A stretch of 64,000 nucleotides of DNA from Sphingorhabdus lutea. Its GTDB lineage: Bacteria > Pseudomonadota > Alphaproteobacteria > Sphingomonadales > Sphingomonadaceae. The notes under the pieces were generated by a model. That model was not told where the DNA came from and did not search any database. It saw only the letters and a list, made by a program, of their open reading frames with translations. Below are positions 54,365 to 62,617 of this stretch, one piece after another (position 1 is the stretch's first letter; each line of letters begins with the position of its first letter). The DNA lies in assembly GCF_001889025.1 (NCBI RefSeq), contig NZ_CP018154.1:1974501-2038500 (forward strand). Direction: 5' to 3'. Both the position numbers and the translations under genes were made by a program.

Positions 54365-55715
54365 CATCGGTTTTACCCGCTGTACCCGCCGCCTCATCGA
54401 CCAATCCGGACCGCAACAAAAACCAAAAAAGGAAAATGCCGGGCAATGCGGCAAAGGTGGTCAATATATAAAAATTGACATAGCCCACACCTTCAATCAA
54501 GCCGCCCGCCGTCGTACCGGTTAAGAAACGGCCCACAATACTCGCCCCCGCAGAGATTAACGCATATTGCGATGCGGTAAATCGCAAATCACAAAGCGCA
54601 GAGAAATATGCGACCACGGCAACGCCGCCAAAACCGCTGGCAATATTTTCAAACCCAATTGCCGCTGCCATCGCCCAATTATTATGCCCCGATGCGGCAA
54701 GTCCGGCAAAAGAAAGATTGCTAACCGCCATTAAAATAAGGCTTAGCATCACCGATTTTTTCATCCCCAAACGGCTGTAAATCATGCCGCCAATGAAAAT
54801 GCCGATTAAATATGCCCAAAACCCTATACCCACATCGTAAAAGGCCACTTCATCATTGGTGAAGCCCAAATCTTCGAATAATAAACGGAATGTCAAATTG
54901 GCCAAAGTGTCACCAATTTTATGTAATAGGATGAATAATAAAACCAACCATGCGCCATGGCGTTGGAAAAACTCAACAAAGGGATTATAGGCCGCTGCCG
55001 CCATTTGGGCGATAGTTTTACGCTCAATCGGGTCGCGCCGGCGCGCCGGCTCACCCATTATCAACGCCGTTATCATGGCGGGCAAGGCAAAGGCTGCACA
55101 TGCCAAATAGGCAATGTTCCAGCCATAACGCGCCGCCACGACAAGTGCCAATGCGCCAGCCCCCGCCGATCCAATGCGCCAACCATATTGGCTCATCCCC
55201 GAACCAACGCCCAATTGTTCTGGTTTTAACAATTCAATACGATATCCATCAATAACAATATCATAGGTTGCACCCGCAATGCCCACGAAAATCGCGGATA
55301 AAGCAACATAGGCAATATCAGCAGACGGGTCAGCAAAGGCCAAATTGGCCACAGCCGCAATCACCAAAACCCCACTAAATAGCATCCATGAAACACGTTG
55401 GCCCAATCGGCCAATAAGGGGCAATGTCACCCCATCAACAATCCATGCCCATAAAAATTTGAAATTATAGGCAAGGAATATAAGCGAGAAAGCCGTCACC
55501 GCCTTTTTATCAATGCCATCCTGAGCCAATCTTGTCGTCAATGTCGCGCCAATCATGGCATAGGGAAATCCAGAGGACATGCCGACAAATAATGCGGCCA
55601 AAGGACCAGATTCAAAATAGGGTTTAACCGATGAAGGTAATTTTTCCTTTGGGAAAAATTTCACCAACAATAAAAATATCGCCCCTGCGGCCAACCAATA
55701 ATAACTATTGCTCAT
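54348..55715 (-). CDS. ampG: MFS permease, AmpG-like (muropeptide transport)
   Basis: A 455 aa polytopic membrane protein with about 12-13 hydrophobic segments. The N-terminal region contains LFVGMSSGFPYAMIGATLTTRLAQDGI, readable as GMSSGFPYAMIGATLT. KFLWAWIVDGVTLP follows, the typical AmpG core motif FK-x-x-W-A/P-x-x-D. YDIVIDGYRIELL (D-x-x-IDGYR) is also characteristic of AmpG. AmpG imports anhydro-muropeptides for recycling, upstream of NagZ. The assignment is by motif; a related MFS sugar or siderophore permease is possible. Confidence 0.75.
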   Translation of the reverse strand: MSNSYYWLAAGAIFLLLVKFFPKEKLPSSVKPYFESGPLAALFVGMSSGFPYAMIGATLTTRLAQDGIDKKAVTAFSLIFLAYNFKFLWAWIVDGVTLPLIGRLGQRVSWMLFSGVLVIAAVANLAFADPSADIAYVALSAIFVGIAGATYDIVIDGYRIELLKPEQLGVGSGMSQYGWRIGSAGAGALALVVAARYGWNIAYLACAAFALPAMITALIMGEPARRRDPIERKTIAQMAAAAYNPFVEFFQRHGAWLVLLFILLHKIGDTLANLTFRLLFEDLGFTNDEVAFYDVGIGFWAYLIGIFIGGMIYSRLGMKKSVMLSLILMAVSNLSFAGLAASGHNNWAMAAAIGFENIASGFGGVAVVAYFSALCDLRFTASQYALISAGASIVGRFLTGTTAGGLIEGVGYVNFYILTTFAALPGIFLFWFLLRSGLVDEAAGTAGKTDDGETT

Positions 55716-55821
55716 GGATTATCCCCACCCATTTTAAAAAATCTGTTTATATCGCCAATAGCTAAAGCATTTTTCATGAATGGCCAGTGACTTTTATCAA
55801 TTTTTGGTTCATGGGGACAAT

Positions 55822-56883
55822 ATGACCGAAAAACGCCCCCCCAAAGCCCATAATGCACAAGGTGCAAAGGGCGAGAAACGCCCCAAATTATCACCACGGC
55901 CCAGCGATGACGCACGTGCAAATAAAAATATGTCCCGCGCAAAAAATATAGTGCGGCCCGCCAAAACTGGATGGCAGCCCGAATTGGACAGCATGGCAGA
56001 GGCCGAATATTCCGGCCCGCGCGACAGCAAGGGTAAACCGCGCCGCCATTTACCCTCCCCCGGTAGGCCAGATGAAAAACGCGCCTTTCGGCCACGCCGC
56101 CCGGCAAATGCTGCCCCATCAAAAGGCAATTTGGAACGTAAAGATGGCGAAGAACGCATTGCCAAATTATTGGCGAGAGCTGGGGTTGCCAGCCGCCGAG
56201 AGGTGGAGCGCATGATTGCCGATGGCCGCGTGGAACGTGACGGTGTGCCCATAACCACCCCCGCAACAATGTTAAAAACCCTACATGGGATAAGCGTGGA
56301 TGGAAATTTGGTGAAACAGGCAGAGCCGACCAAATTATTCCTGTTCCACAAACCCAATGGATGTTTAACTGCGGAGCGTGATTTTTCGGGCCGCAAGACT
56401 ATTTATGACTTTCTGCCTGCCGATTTACCCCGCCTGATGCCCATTGGCCGATTGGACCTGAATACCGAAGGTTTATTGTTAATGACCAATGATGGCGAGT
56501 TTAAGCGCCAAATGGAATTGCCCTCCACCGGAGTTGAACGCACCTATCGCGCCCGAACATTTGGCGATGTAACACAGGAACAATTGGAGGATTTATTTAA
56601 TGGCATTGAAATTGACGGCATAAAATATGGCCGCATTCACGCCAATTTGGAACGCCGCACAGGCAGCAATCAATGGATTGAAATCACCCTGACCGAGGGT
56701 AAAAACCGCGAGGTTCGCCGCGTTCTTGAACATTTGGGATTAAAGGTAAGCCGGTTAATCCGCACCAGCTATGGCGCATTTACCCTTGGCGAAATGGCCC
56801 CGGCAGATATTAGCGAGGTGCGCAAATTTGACCTTGTCATGTTCCGTAAGACGCTTGACACGCAATTGGCGAAAAAGGGATAA
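55822..56883 (+). CDS. rRNA/23S pseudouridine synthase, RluB/RsuA family
   Basis: A 353 aa enzyme. Residues 1 to about 112 are a basic, low-complexity N-terminal extension (many K/R/P). An S4 domain follows with ERIAKLLARAGVASRREVERMI. The catalytic Asp is in MPIGRLDLNTEGLLLMTNDG. NREVRRVLEHLGLKVSRLIR closes the core. The start is the ATG at 55822 with GGGGACAAT upstream. By family the protein modifies 23S (RluB-type) or 16S (RsuA) rRNA; the precise site is not decidable. It is divergent from the permease and followed by rsmD after 3 nt. Confidence 0.85.
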   Translation: MTEKRPPKAHNAQGAKGEKRPKLSPRPSDDARANKNMSRAKNIVRPAKTGWQPELDSMAEAEYSGPRDSKGKPRRHLPSPGRPDEKRAFRPRRPANAAPSKGNLERKDGEERIAKLLARAGVASRREVERMIADGRVERDGVPITTPATMLKTLHGISVDGNLVKQAEPTKLFLFHKPNGCLTAERDFSGRKTIYDFLPADLPRLMPIGRLDLNTEGLLLMTNDGEFKRQMELPSTGVERTYRARTFGDVTQEQLEDLFNGIEIDGIKYGRIHANLERRTGSNQWIEITLTEGKNREVRRVLEHLGLKVSRLIRTSYGAFTLGEMAPADISEVRKFDLVMFRKTLDTQLAKKG

Positions 56884-56886
56884 ATA

Positions 56887-57444
56887 ATGCGTATTATTTC
56901 CGGACAATGGCGTTCGCGGCCCATCGTCGCACCAAAGGGGGATACCACCCGCCCCACCGCCGACCGCACACGCGAAACATTATTTTCCATGTTGAACAGC
57001 CGCCTTGGCAATTTTAACGGCCTATACGTCCTTGATTTATTTTCTGGATCTGGCGCATTGGGGTTGGAGGCATTGTCACGCGGCGCGGCGCATGTGACAT
57101 TTGTGGAACAAGATCCCGCCGCCTTAACCGCGCTCCGCAAAAATATCGCCAATTTGGATGCCGAAATGAAATGCGATGTCCGCCCCGTTTCGGTTTTAAC
57201 CCTTGGCCCTGCACAGCGCGGATATGACATCATCCTTGCCGATCCGCCCTATGCCACCAATGCTGGTGTGGTTGCCGTTGATAAATTATCCCGTTTGGGA
57301 TGGATTGCGGATGATGCATGGATAAGTTTGGAAACCGATCATAAAAGCGACATTGAAATAAAGGGATATGCCATTGACACCAGCCGCAAGGTTGGCAAGG
57401 CAAAATTAACTTTGCTGCGCGCGCAAATGCCCACTTGCGAATAA
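56887..57444 (+). CDS. rsmD: 16S rRNA (guanine(966)-N(2))-methyltransferase RsmD
   Basis: Modifies G966 of 16S rRNA. It has RIISGQWRSRPI, the basic TRPTADRTRETLFSML, the SAM site VLDLFSGSGALGLEALSRGA, and the catalytic ILADPPYAT (DPPY). At 185 aa it is full length. It starts 3 nt after the pseudouridine synthase, making a two-gene rRNA modification operon, with uvrD/pcrA 28 nt downstream. Confidence 0.95.
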   Translation: MRIISGQWRSRPIVAPKGDTTRPTADRTRETLFSMLNSRLGNFNGLYVLDLFSGSGALGLEALSRGAAHVTFVEQDPAALTALRKNIANLDAEMKCDVRPVSVLTLGPAQRGYDIILADPPYATNAGVVAVDKLSRLGWIADDAWISLETDHKSDIEIKGYAIDTSRKVGKAKLTLLRAQMPTCE

Positions 57445-57471
57445 TCTATTTGTTCCCTAATCGTTCTACCC

Positions 57472-59832
57472 ATGAATAATGACCAGAATTTTGATAATGA
57501 ACCCAATTGGCTGCGCGGGTTAAACCCACCCCAACGCGAAGCTGTGCTTACCACCGAAGGGCCGGTGTTAATGCTTGCCGGTGCGGGCACAGGTAAAACC
57601 GCCGCCCTAACCGCGCGATTGGCTAATATCATCTATACACGTAAAGCATGGCCATCGGAAATTTTGGCGGTTACATTTACCAATAAGGCGGCGCGTGAAA
57701 TGCGCGAACGCATTGGAAAAATGATTGGCGATGCGGTGGAGGGCATGCCATGGCTTGGCACTTTTCACTCCATTGGCGCAAAAATGCTGCGCCGCCATGC
57801 CGAATTGGTCGGCCTTGAAAGTAATTTCACCATCATTGATACCAGCGATCAATTACGATTGTTAAAACAGCTTATCCAAGCGGAAAATTTGGATGAAAAA
57901 CGCTGGCCCGCAAAATTGCTCGCCTCCTTAATCGACAAATGGAAAAATAAGGGGTTAATGCCCGAAGATATAAATGCAGGCGAAAGCGAGGCATATGCCA
58001 ATGGCAAAGGCCAATTGCTATATCAAATATATCAGGCGCGGCTCAAAACGCTAAACGCCTGTGATTTTGGTGATTTATTGCTGCTTAATTTGAAACTTAT
58101 GCGTGAAAATCGCGATATTTTGGAACAATATCAAGAACGCTTCAAATATATGTTGGTCGATGAATATCAAGACACCAATGCCGTGCAATATTTATGGCTG
58201 CGTTTATTGGCACAGCGGCGCAAAAATATTTGCGTGGTGGGCGATGATGACCAAAGTATTTACAGCTGGCGCGGCGCGGAAGTGACCAATATCTTACGCT
58301 TTGAGAAAGATTTTCCCGGCGCAAAAACAGTGAAATTGGAACAAAATTACCGCTCTACCCGCCATATTTTGGGCGCGGCATCCGGCCTTATCAACGCGAA
58401 TAGCGACCGATTGGGCAAAACCCTGTGGACCGAAATTGACGGGGGTGAGCCGGTTAAAATTTTGGGCGTGTGGGATGGGCCAGAGGAGGCCCGCCGCGTG
58501 GGCGAAGAGATTGAGGCATTGGCGCATAAGGGGCATGATTTAAATGATGCCGCCATTTTGGTGCGGGCACAATTTCAAACCCGCGAATTTGAGGATAGAT
58601 TTATCCAAATCGGCCTAAATTACCGGATTATTGGCGGGGCAAGATTTTATGAACGCGCGGAAATTCGCGATGCCATTGCCTATCTTCGCATCATCAACCA
58701 ACCCGCCGATGATCTTGCCTTTGAACGCATTGTCAACACACCCAAACGCGGTATAGGGGGCAAGGCGCTGGAAAAGATACATATTTTTGCCCGCGCATTA
58801 CAAAGCCCGCTTTATACCGCCGCTGCGGAACTGTGCCAAAGCGATGAAATGTCGGGCAAGGCAAAAAAATCATTGGCCGATTTATGCAAAAATATCGCCC
58901 GATGGCGCGATGAGGCGGGGCAAATTTCCCCATCGGAATTAACCCGCATGGTCATGGATGAATGCGGCTATACCGACATGTTACAGGCCGACCGCAGCGC
59001 GGAATCCACCGGACGGCTTGAAAATTTAACCGAGCTGACCCGCGCAATGGAAGATTATGAAACATTGGGCGATTTTTTGGAACATGTCTCGCTTGTCATG
59101 GATAATGATAATGCGGCAAGCGACCGATCGGTTACCATCATGACCATTCACGCGGCCAAGGGGTTGGAGTTTAAAAATCTGTTCCTTGTCGGGTGGGAAG
59201 AAGGCGTTTTCCCATCACAGCGCGCCATGGATGAAGGCGGCCTTGCCAGTTTGGAGGAGGAACGCCGCCTTGCCTATGTCGCCATTACCCGCGCACGTGA
59301 AAATTGCACCATATTTCACGCCGCCAATCGGCGAATTTATGGCCAATGGACCAGCAGCATCCCCAGTAGATTTATTGACGAGCTGCCCGATGAGCATATT
59401 GAAATGCAACAAAGCAATGCGGGCGGCGCGTCCCTGTGGCGCGCAAATTGGAGCGAGAATGAAGACCCGTTCAAACATTTATCCGCCGCCAATGCCACCC
59501 GCGCGGGGGCAAGAGGGCCAGGCTGGCAACGCGCGGCATTAGCATCCAATAATGCATCAGATAATAAATCATATAGCCCAGCCAGCAGCGGTTCAGGCGG
59601 CACATTAAGGGATAGCGATTTTTACCGCCCCCTACCTAGGGTTAAGGAAACAGGCCGCAGCGCCGCCAGCTATGCCCAAAAAGGCCGCAGCGATGTCGCG
59701 ATCGGTATGCGCGTTTTTCATGAAAAATTCGGCTATGGCGAAATATTGGAGATTGAGGGAAATAAGCTGGAAATCGAATTTGAACATGGCGGCAGCAAAA
59801 GGGTGATGGACAGCTTTATCAAGGTGGGGTGA
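57472..59832 (+). CDS. uvrD: ATP-dependent DNA helicase UvrD/PcrA
   Basis: A superfamily 1A 3'-5' helicase used in nucleotide-excision repair, mismatch repair and replication fork maintenance. Q-motif LNPPQREAVLTTEGP; Walker A AGAGTGKT (36-43) followed by VTFTNKAAREMRERI. The Walker B pair is in LVDEYQDTN near 229. Motif III is VVGDDDQSIYSWRGAE, and motif VI is LAYVAITRAREN. The tail has a linker and a C-terminal Tudor-like SH3 region (GMRVFHEKFGYGEILEIEG). At 786 aa it is full length. Both uvrD and pcrA names fit. It ends 17 nt from the stop of a MutH-like nuclease on the other strand. Confidence 0.95.
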   Translation: MNNDQNFDNEPNWLRGLNPPQREAVLTTEGPVLMLAGAGTGKTAALTARLANIIYTRKAWPSEILAVTFTNKAAREMRERIGKMIGDAVEGMPWLGTFHSIGAKMLRRHAELVGLESNFTIIDTSDQLRLLKQLIQAENLDEKRWPAKLLASLIDKWKNKGLMPEDINAGESEAYANGKGQLLYQIYQARLKTLNACDFGDLLLLNLKLMRENRDILEQYQERFKYMLVDEYQDTNAVQYLWLRLLAQRRKNICVVGDDDQSIYSWRGAEVTNILRFEKDFPGAKTVKLEQNYRSTRHILGAASGLINANSDRLGKTLWTEIDGGEPVKILGVWDGPEEARRVGEEIEALAHKGHDLNDAAILVRAQFQTREFEDRFIQIGLNYRIIGGARFYERAEIRDAIAYLRIINQPADDLAFERIVNTPKRGIGGKALEKIHIFARALQSPLYTAAAELCQSDEMSGKAKKSLADLCKNIARWRDEAGQISPSELTRMVMDECGYTDMLQADRSAESTGRLENLTELTRAMEDYETLGDFLEHVSLVMDNDNAASDRSVTIMTIHAAKGLEFKNLFLVGWEEGVFPSQRAMDEGGLASLEEERRLAYVAITRARENCTIFHAANRRIYGQWTSSIPSRFIDELPDEHIEMQQSNAGGASLWRANWSENEDPFKHLSAANATRAGARGPGWQRAALASNNASDNKSYSPASSGSGGTLRDSDFYRPLPRVKETGRSAASYAQKGRSDVAIGMRVFHEKFGYGEILEIEGNKLEIEFEHGGSKRVMDSFIKVG

Positions 59833-59849
59833 TATTTATGCCTTCCAAT

Positions 59850-60455
59850 TTAAATCGGCATAACTCTCTTTAGGAATTCTTTTCGGGCATAAAATGCTCT
59901 TGAAATACTTCCATGACCAGCACCTTTTGTGCGAGGCTGAATCAGTTTTCCCATTTTACCTGACAAACTTTTTAGTCCTTTTTGAGAGATTTGAGCTCTT
60001 ATTGTTTCATAATCCTCCTCAATTATCTTTTTAGTCTCTACATCAAGATCAACCTCATGGACTGCATGAATGTAGCTATGATCGGCAAAATTATTTCCTA
60101 CAACCCTAAGTACGCATACAAATTTGTTCAATTTTTGTAATAAATGACTATCAGAAAATGGGGTCTTCATTACTTGAATGGGATCTATCATAGTGACCGC
60201 CATCGTTTCCTTAAAAACCAATTCTCCCCTAGCATATTTTAATGACACGCTTTTTAATTCCCACGAACCAAAATTCGGACTTTGCGAAGAATTTATAGGT
60301 AAATTTAGATGTCGTTCTATAACTTGCCCCGCCCATCCTTTATTTTGACGTCCATTTTTAACAGGTTCAATTTGATGAATAATGGCAAGATCATGCAGGT
60401 TATGCTCAATGCCAGTTATTTCCTTTAGCTTTTTAAGTGCCTCGGAGCGTTCCAT
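59850..60455 (-). CDS. MutH/Sau3AI-family endonuclease
   Basis: A 201 aa single-domain protein. Its core reads KGWAGQVIERHL (Glu47), a Ser/Pro stretch, NFGSWELKSVSL (Asn61, Glu66, Lys68) and KETMAVTMIDP. This matches the MutH/Sau3AI order KGxxGxxxE, DF, ELK, ETx. MutH uses Asp70, Glu77 and Lys79 in E. coli; here the Asp position appears to be Asn61, so cleavage activity may be altered. The length is close to E. coli MutH (229 aa). Beside Dam and DpnA-like methylases it is most likely the GATC nuclease of a restriction-modification system. I chose ATG 60455, where AAAGGA lies 5 nt upstream; a GTG immediately before is possible. Codon use is AT-rich compared with neighbours. Confidence 0.7.
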   Translation of the reverse strand: MERSEALKKLKEITGIEHNLHDLAIIHQIEPVKNGRQNKGWAGQVIERHLNLPINSSQSPNFGSWELKSVSLKYARGELVFKETMAVTMIDPIQVMKTPFSDSHLLQKLNKFVCVLRVVGNNFADHSYIHAVHEVDLDVETKKIIEEDYETIRAQISQKGLKSLSGKMGKLIQPRTKGAGHGSISRAFYARKEFLKRVMPI

Positions 60456-61311
60456 CACAATCCTTTAATCTACTTATTGATAAATCAATATATTCTCTTT
60501 CGGCATCAATGCCACAAAATTTTCTATTATTTTGAATTGCTGACACTCCGGTAGTAGAACTACCGCTAAATGGATCAAAAACAAAATCCCCCTCTTTCGT
60601 AGATGAAAGAATAATTCGGTTTAATAGAGAAATGGGTTTTTGCGTGGGATGCTTGCCATGCATTTTTTCGTTTTTATTAGGTGGAAGAAATTGCCAAACA
60701 GTTTTCATTTGCTTTCCGCCATTCTCCTCCCTCATATCTTGGTAATTAAAAATATGTTTACTCTTAATGGACTTAGATGCCCATATAATAGTTTCAGTTG
60801 AATGAGTGAAATATCGACAAGACAAATTCGGCGGTGGGTTTGGTTTTTCCCACGTGATTTCATTTAAAATTTTAAAATTCAATGTTTGGAGTGCAAAGCC
60901 AACAATATGAATGATATGATGTGTCCCAGAAATCCATATTGTTCCATTAGGTTTCAATAATTTCTGACATAGTGACAGCCATTTTTTTGTATATTCAAAA
61001 TCCAACTCCGGACCTTCTGAACGGTCCCAATCCCCTTTATGAACAGGAACAACCTTGCCAGATTTGCAGGTAAATCCGCCATTTGATAGCTTATATGGAG
61101 GGTCTGCAAATATCATATCAAAACAACCATCGGGATGCTTTTTTAATATTGCTTCCATAACTTCAATTGTATCGCCTTCAAAAATATATGCTTTTTTTAC
61201 AGGACAATAATAAGCAAGATTATATGATTTGTTAATTTCGCTGTCCGACTCTGCGGGAATATAGCCTGTTCGTTCTTCAGCAAAAAAGTCTAATTTTTTT
61301 TTATCTTGCAT
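60433..61311 (-). CDS. DpnA-like adenine-specific DNA methyltransferase (beta class)
   Basis: A 292 aa N6-adenine methyltransferase. Motif IV comes first, as DMIFADPPYKLSNGG (70-73 for DPPY), and motif I last, as FDPFSGSSTTGVSA (245-258). This is the beta order. Long stretches agree with DpnA (M2.DpnII): the KGDWDR region, NLSCRYFTHSTETIIWASK and KHPTQKPISLLNRIILSSTKEGD, readable here in part. DpnA methylates GATC, preferentially on single strands, and eases transfer of the system by DNA uptake. The start is the ATG at 61311 (M-Q-D-K-K); the codon before it is a TTG. It overlaps dam by 11 nt and the nuclease gene by 23 nt. Confidence 0.9.
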   Translation of the reverse strand: MQDKKKLDFFAEERTGYIPAESDSEINKSYNLAYYCPVKKAYIFEGDTIEVMEAILKKHPDGCFDMIFADPPYKLSNGGFTCKSGKVVPVHKGDWDRSEGPELDFEYTKKWLSLCQKLLKPNGTIWISGTHHIIHIVGFALQTLNFKILNEITWEKPNPPPNLSCRYFTHSTETIIWASKSIKSKHIFNYQDMREENGGKQMKTVWQFLPPNKNEKMHGKHPTQKPISLLNRIILSSTKEGDFVFDPFSGSSTTGVSAIQNNRKFCGIDAEREYIDLSISRLKDCDGTLRGT

Positions 61312-62173
61312 CAAAAATCGCCAAGAGTTCAGGGGCAGCGTTTCTCGTCGAAGCTTTGCTGGAAATTAACCGAGACACATTAAACTCAATAATTTTGGCT
61401 TCCTTATACAATTTAAGGGTCTCTTCTGTTCTATGATTTGAAATTATTACAGTTGTCCCTTGCTCAGATAATCTAATTGCTTCATCTCTTAATTTTACAT
61501 GCTCAGCTTCACCAAATTCATTTTTAGAATAGCTTGTGAAATTTGATGTCGCGGTTAGTGGCGAATATGGCGGATCGCAGTAAAAAACATCGCCCGGCCT
61601 TGCCTGTGCGAAAGTGTCTTCGAAAGATTGATGATAAAATGTCGCCTCTTTCGCGAAAGAGGCAAAATTCATAATTTCATTTTTGGGACATTTAGGGTTA
61701 GTATATTTGCCAAATGGTACGTTAAATATTCCGCTCTTATTATATCTACATAGGCCATTAAAACAGTGGCGATTCAAATAAATAAAAATTGAAGACTTAC
61801 GGATTGAATTTGGCGAAGAGTTGAATTCTTCGCGCAATTCATAAAAAGCATCTGCATTATTGTTTGAACCATCAAATAGATTTTCAGTTTCTTTTAGAAT
61901 TAAGTCAGCGTCTGTCTGTATATTTATAAATAGGTCTATCAAATCAGCATTAGTGTCTGAAAGCAGAAAATTTGGATAGGTTGATACCAATGAAATTGCA
62001 CATGACCCTGCAAATGGCTCCACCAATCTTTCCCCCGAAGGCAGGACAGGCAATATATGACTGATAACCCTATGCTTATTGCCAGCCCATTTTAAAAATG
62101 GTTTACGTCCGATATTATTAACAATTTGATTCATATTTTTTGATAGCAGTCGAAAATCGAAAACGAAACGCAT
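61301..62173 (-). CDS. dam: Dam-like DNA adenine methyltransferase (GATC)
   Basis: A 290 aa alpha-class N6-adenine methyltransferase, very close in layout to E. coli Dam. The SAM motif is PFLKWAGNKHRVI (25-37) with LVEPFAGSCAIS. YLNRHCFNGLCRYNKSGIFNVPFGKY, partly shown, is the Dam signature, followed by DPPYSPLTATSNFTSY (200-203 for DPPY). It would methylate adenine in GATC. The ATG at 62173 follows the upstream gene's stop by 3 nt, with GGGGTGAGAA as the ribosome site. A second ATG at 62134 (M-N-Q-I-V-N) is closer to the family start. Codon use is unlike the neighbours. Confidence 0.92.
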   Translation of the reverse strand: MRFVFDFRLLSKNMNQIVNNIGRKPFLKWAGNKHRVISHILPVLPSGERLVEPFAGSCAISLVSTYPNFLLSDTNADLIDLFINIQTDADLILKETENLFDGSNNNADAFYELREEFNSSPNSIRKSSIFIYLNRHCFNGLCRYNKSGIFNVPFGKYTNPKCPKNEIMNFASFAKEATFYHQSFEDTFAQARPGDVFYCDPPYSPLTATSNFTSYSKNEFGEAEHVKLRDEAIRLSEQGTTVIISNHRTEETLKLYKEAKIIEFNVSRLISSKASTRNAAPELLAIFDAR

Positions 62174-62176
62174 TTC

Positions 62177-62617
62177 TCACCCCAAATCAGGGGGGATCCA
62201 GCCGCGTCTTGCCGCCACGCTAAATAATGTGTCGCGCGTATAAAATTTTAACAACCAATTGCTGTGCCCATATTCATGCCCCATCATATCCGCCAAAATA
62301 TCGGCCAAGGGGGTGTTCGCGCTATATTGCGCCATAAATTTGTCCGTCACATCCAATGACATCATCGTGATGCTGTGATGATATCCGCTTTTATCATCAT
62401 TGACCACGCCCGTTGCCTGATTATAGGCGCGGATGATGTCCGGCATGGCGGCCTTTGCCACCGCCAGCCCCATTTTACGCACAAGGTATAGCGCGGCGGC
62501 AAAATGCGCCTCATGCGTCCAATCGCTTTTCGGCCAGCTAAGATCATTTAACCCGCCATAAAGTTTTTCAAAATCGCTTTCCTGTGTAAAGGCAGCGTTA
62601 AAAGACGGCTTTGGCAC
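62177..62617 (-). CDS. Conserved protein of unknown function with WTHEAH motif
   Basis: A 146 aa protein of a conserved, uncharacterised family. Its pattern is SDWTHEAHFAAALYLV, then YNQATGVVNDDKSGYHHSITMM, and a C-terminal HSNWLLKFYTRDTLFS followed by ARRGWIPPDL. The conserved His residues suggest metal or acid-base chemistry, but no activity is known to me. It starts at a GTG at 62617 inside the end of the DUF885 gene (20 nt overlap), so it is likely translated with it. It is native in composition, and the methylase island begins 3 nt after its stop. Confidence 0.65.
   Translation of the reverse strand: MPKPSFNAAFTQESDFEKLYGGLNDLSWPKSDWTHEAHFAAALYLVRKMGLAVAKAAMPDIIRAYNQATGVVNDDKSGYHHSITMMSLDVTDKFMAQYSANTPLADILADMMGHEYGHSNWLLKFYTRDTLFSVAARRGWIPPDLG

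Noticed and set aside
55712..56269. Minus-strand frame (185 aa) over the pseudouridine synthase start
   Set aside because: Low-complexity, no motifs; opposite a real gene and covering the divergent promoter.
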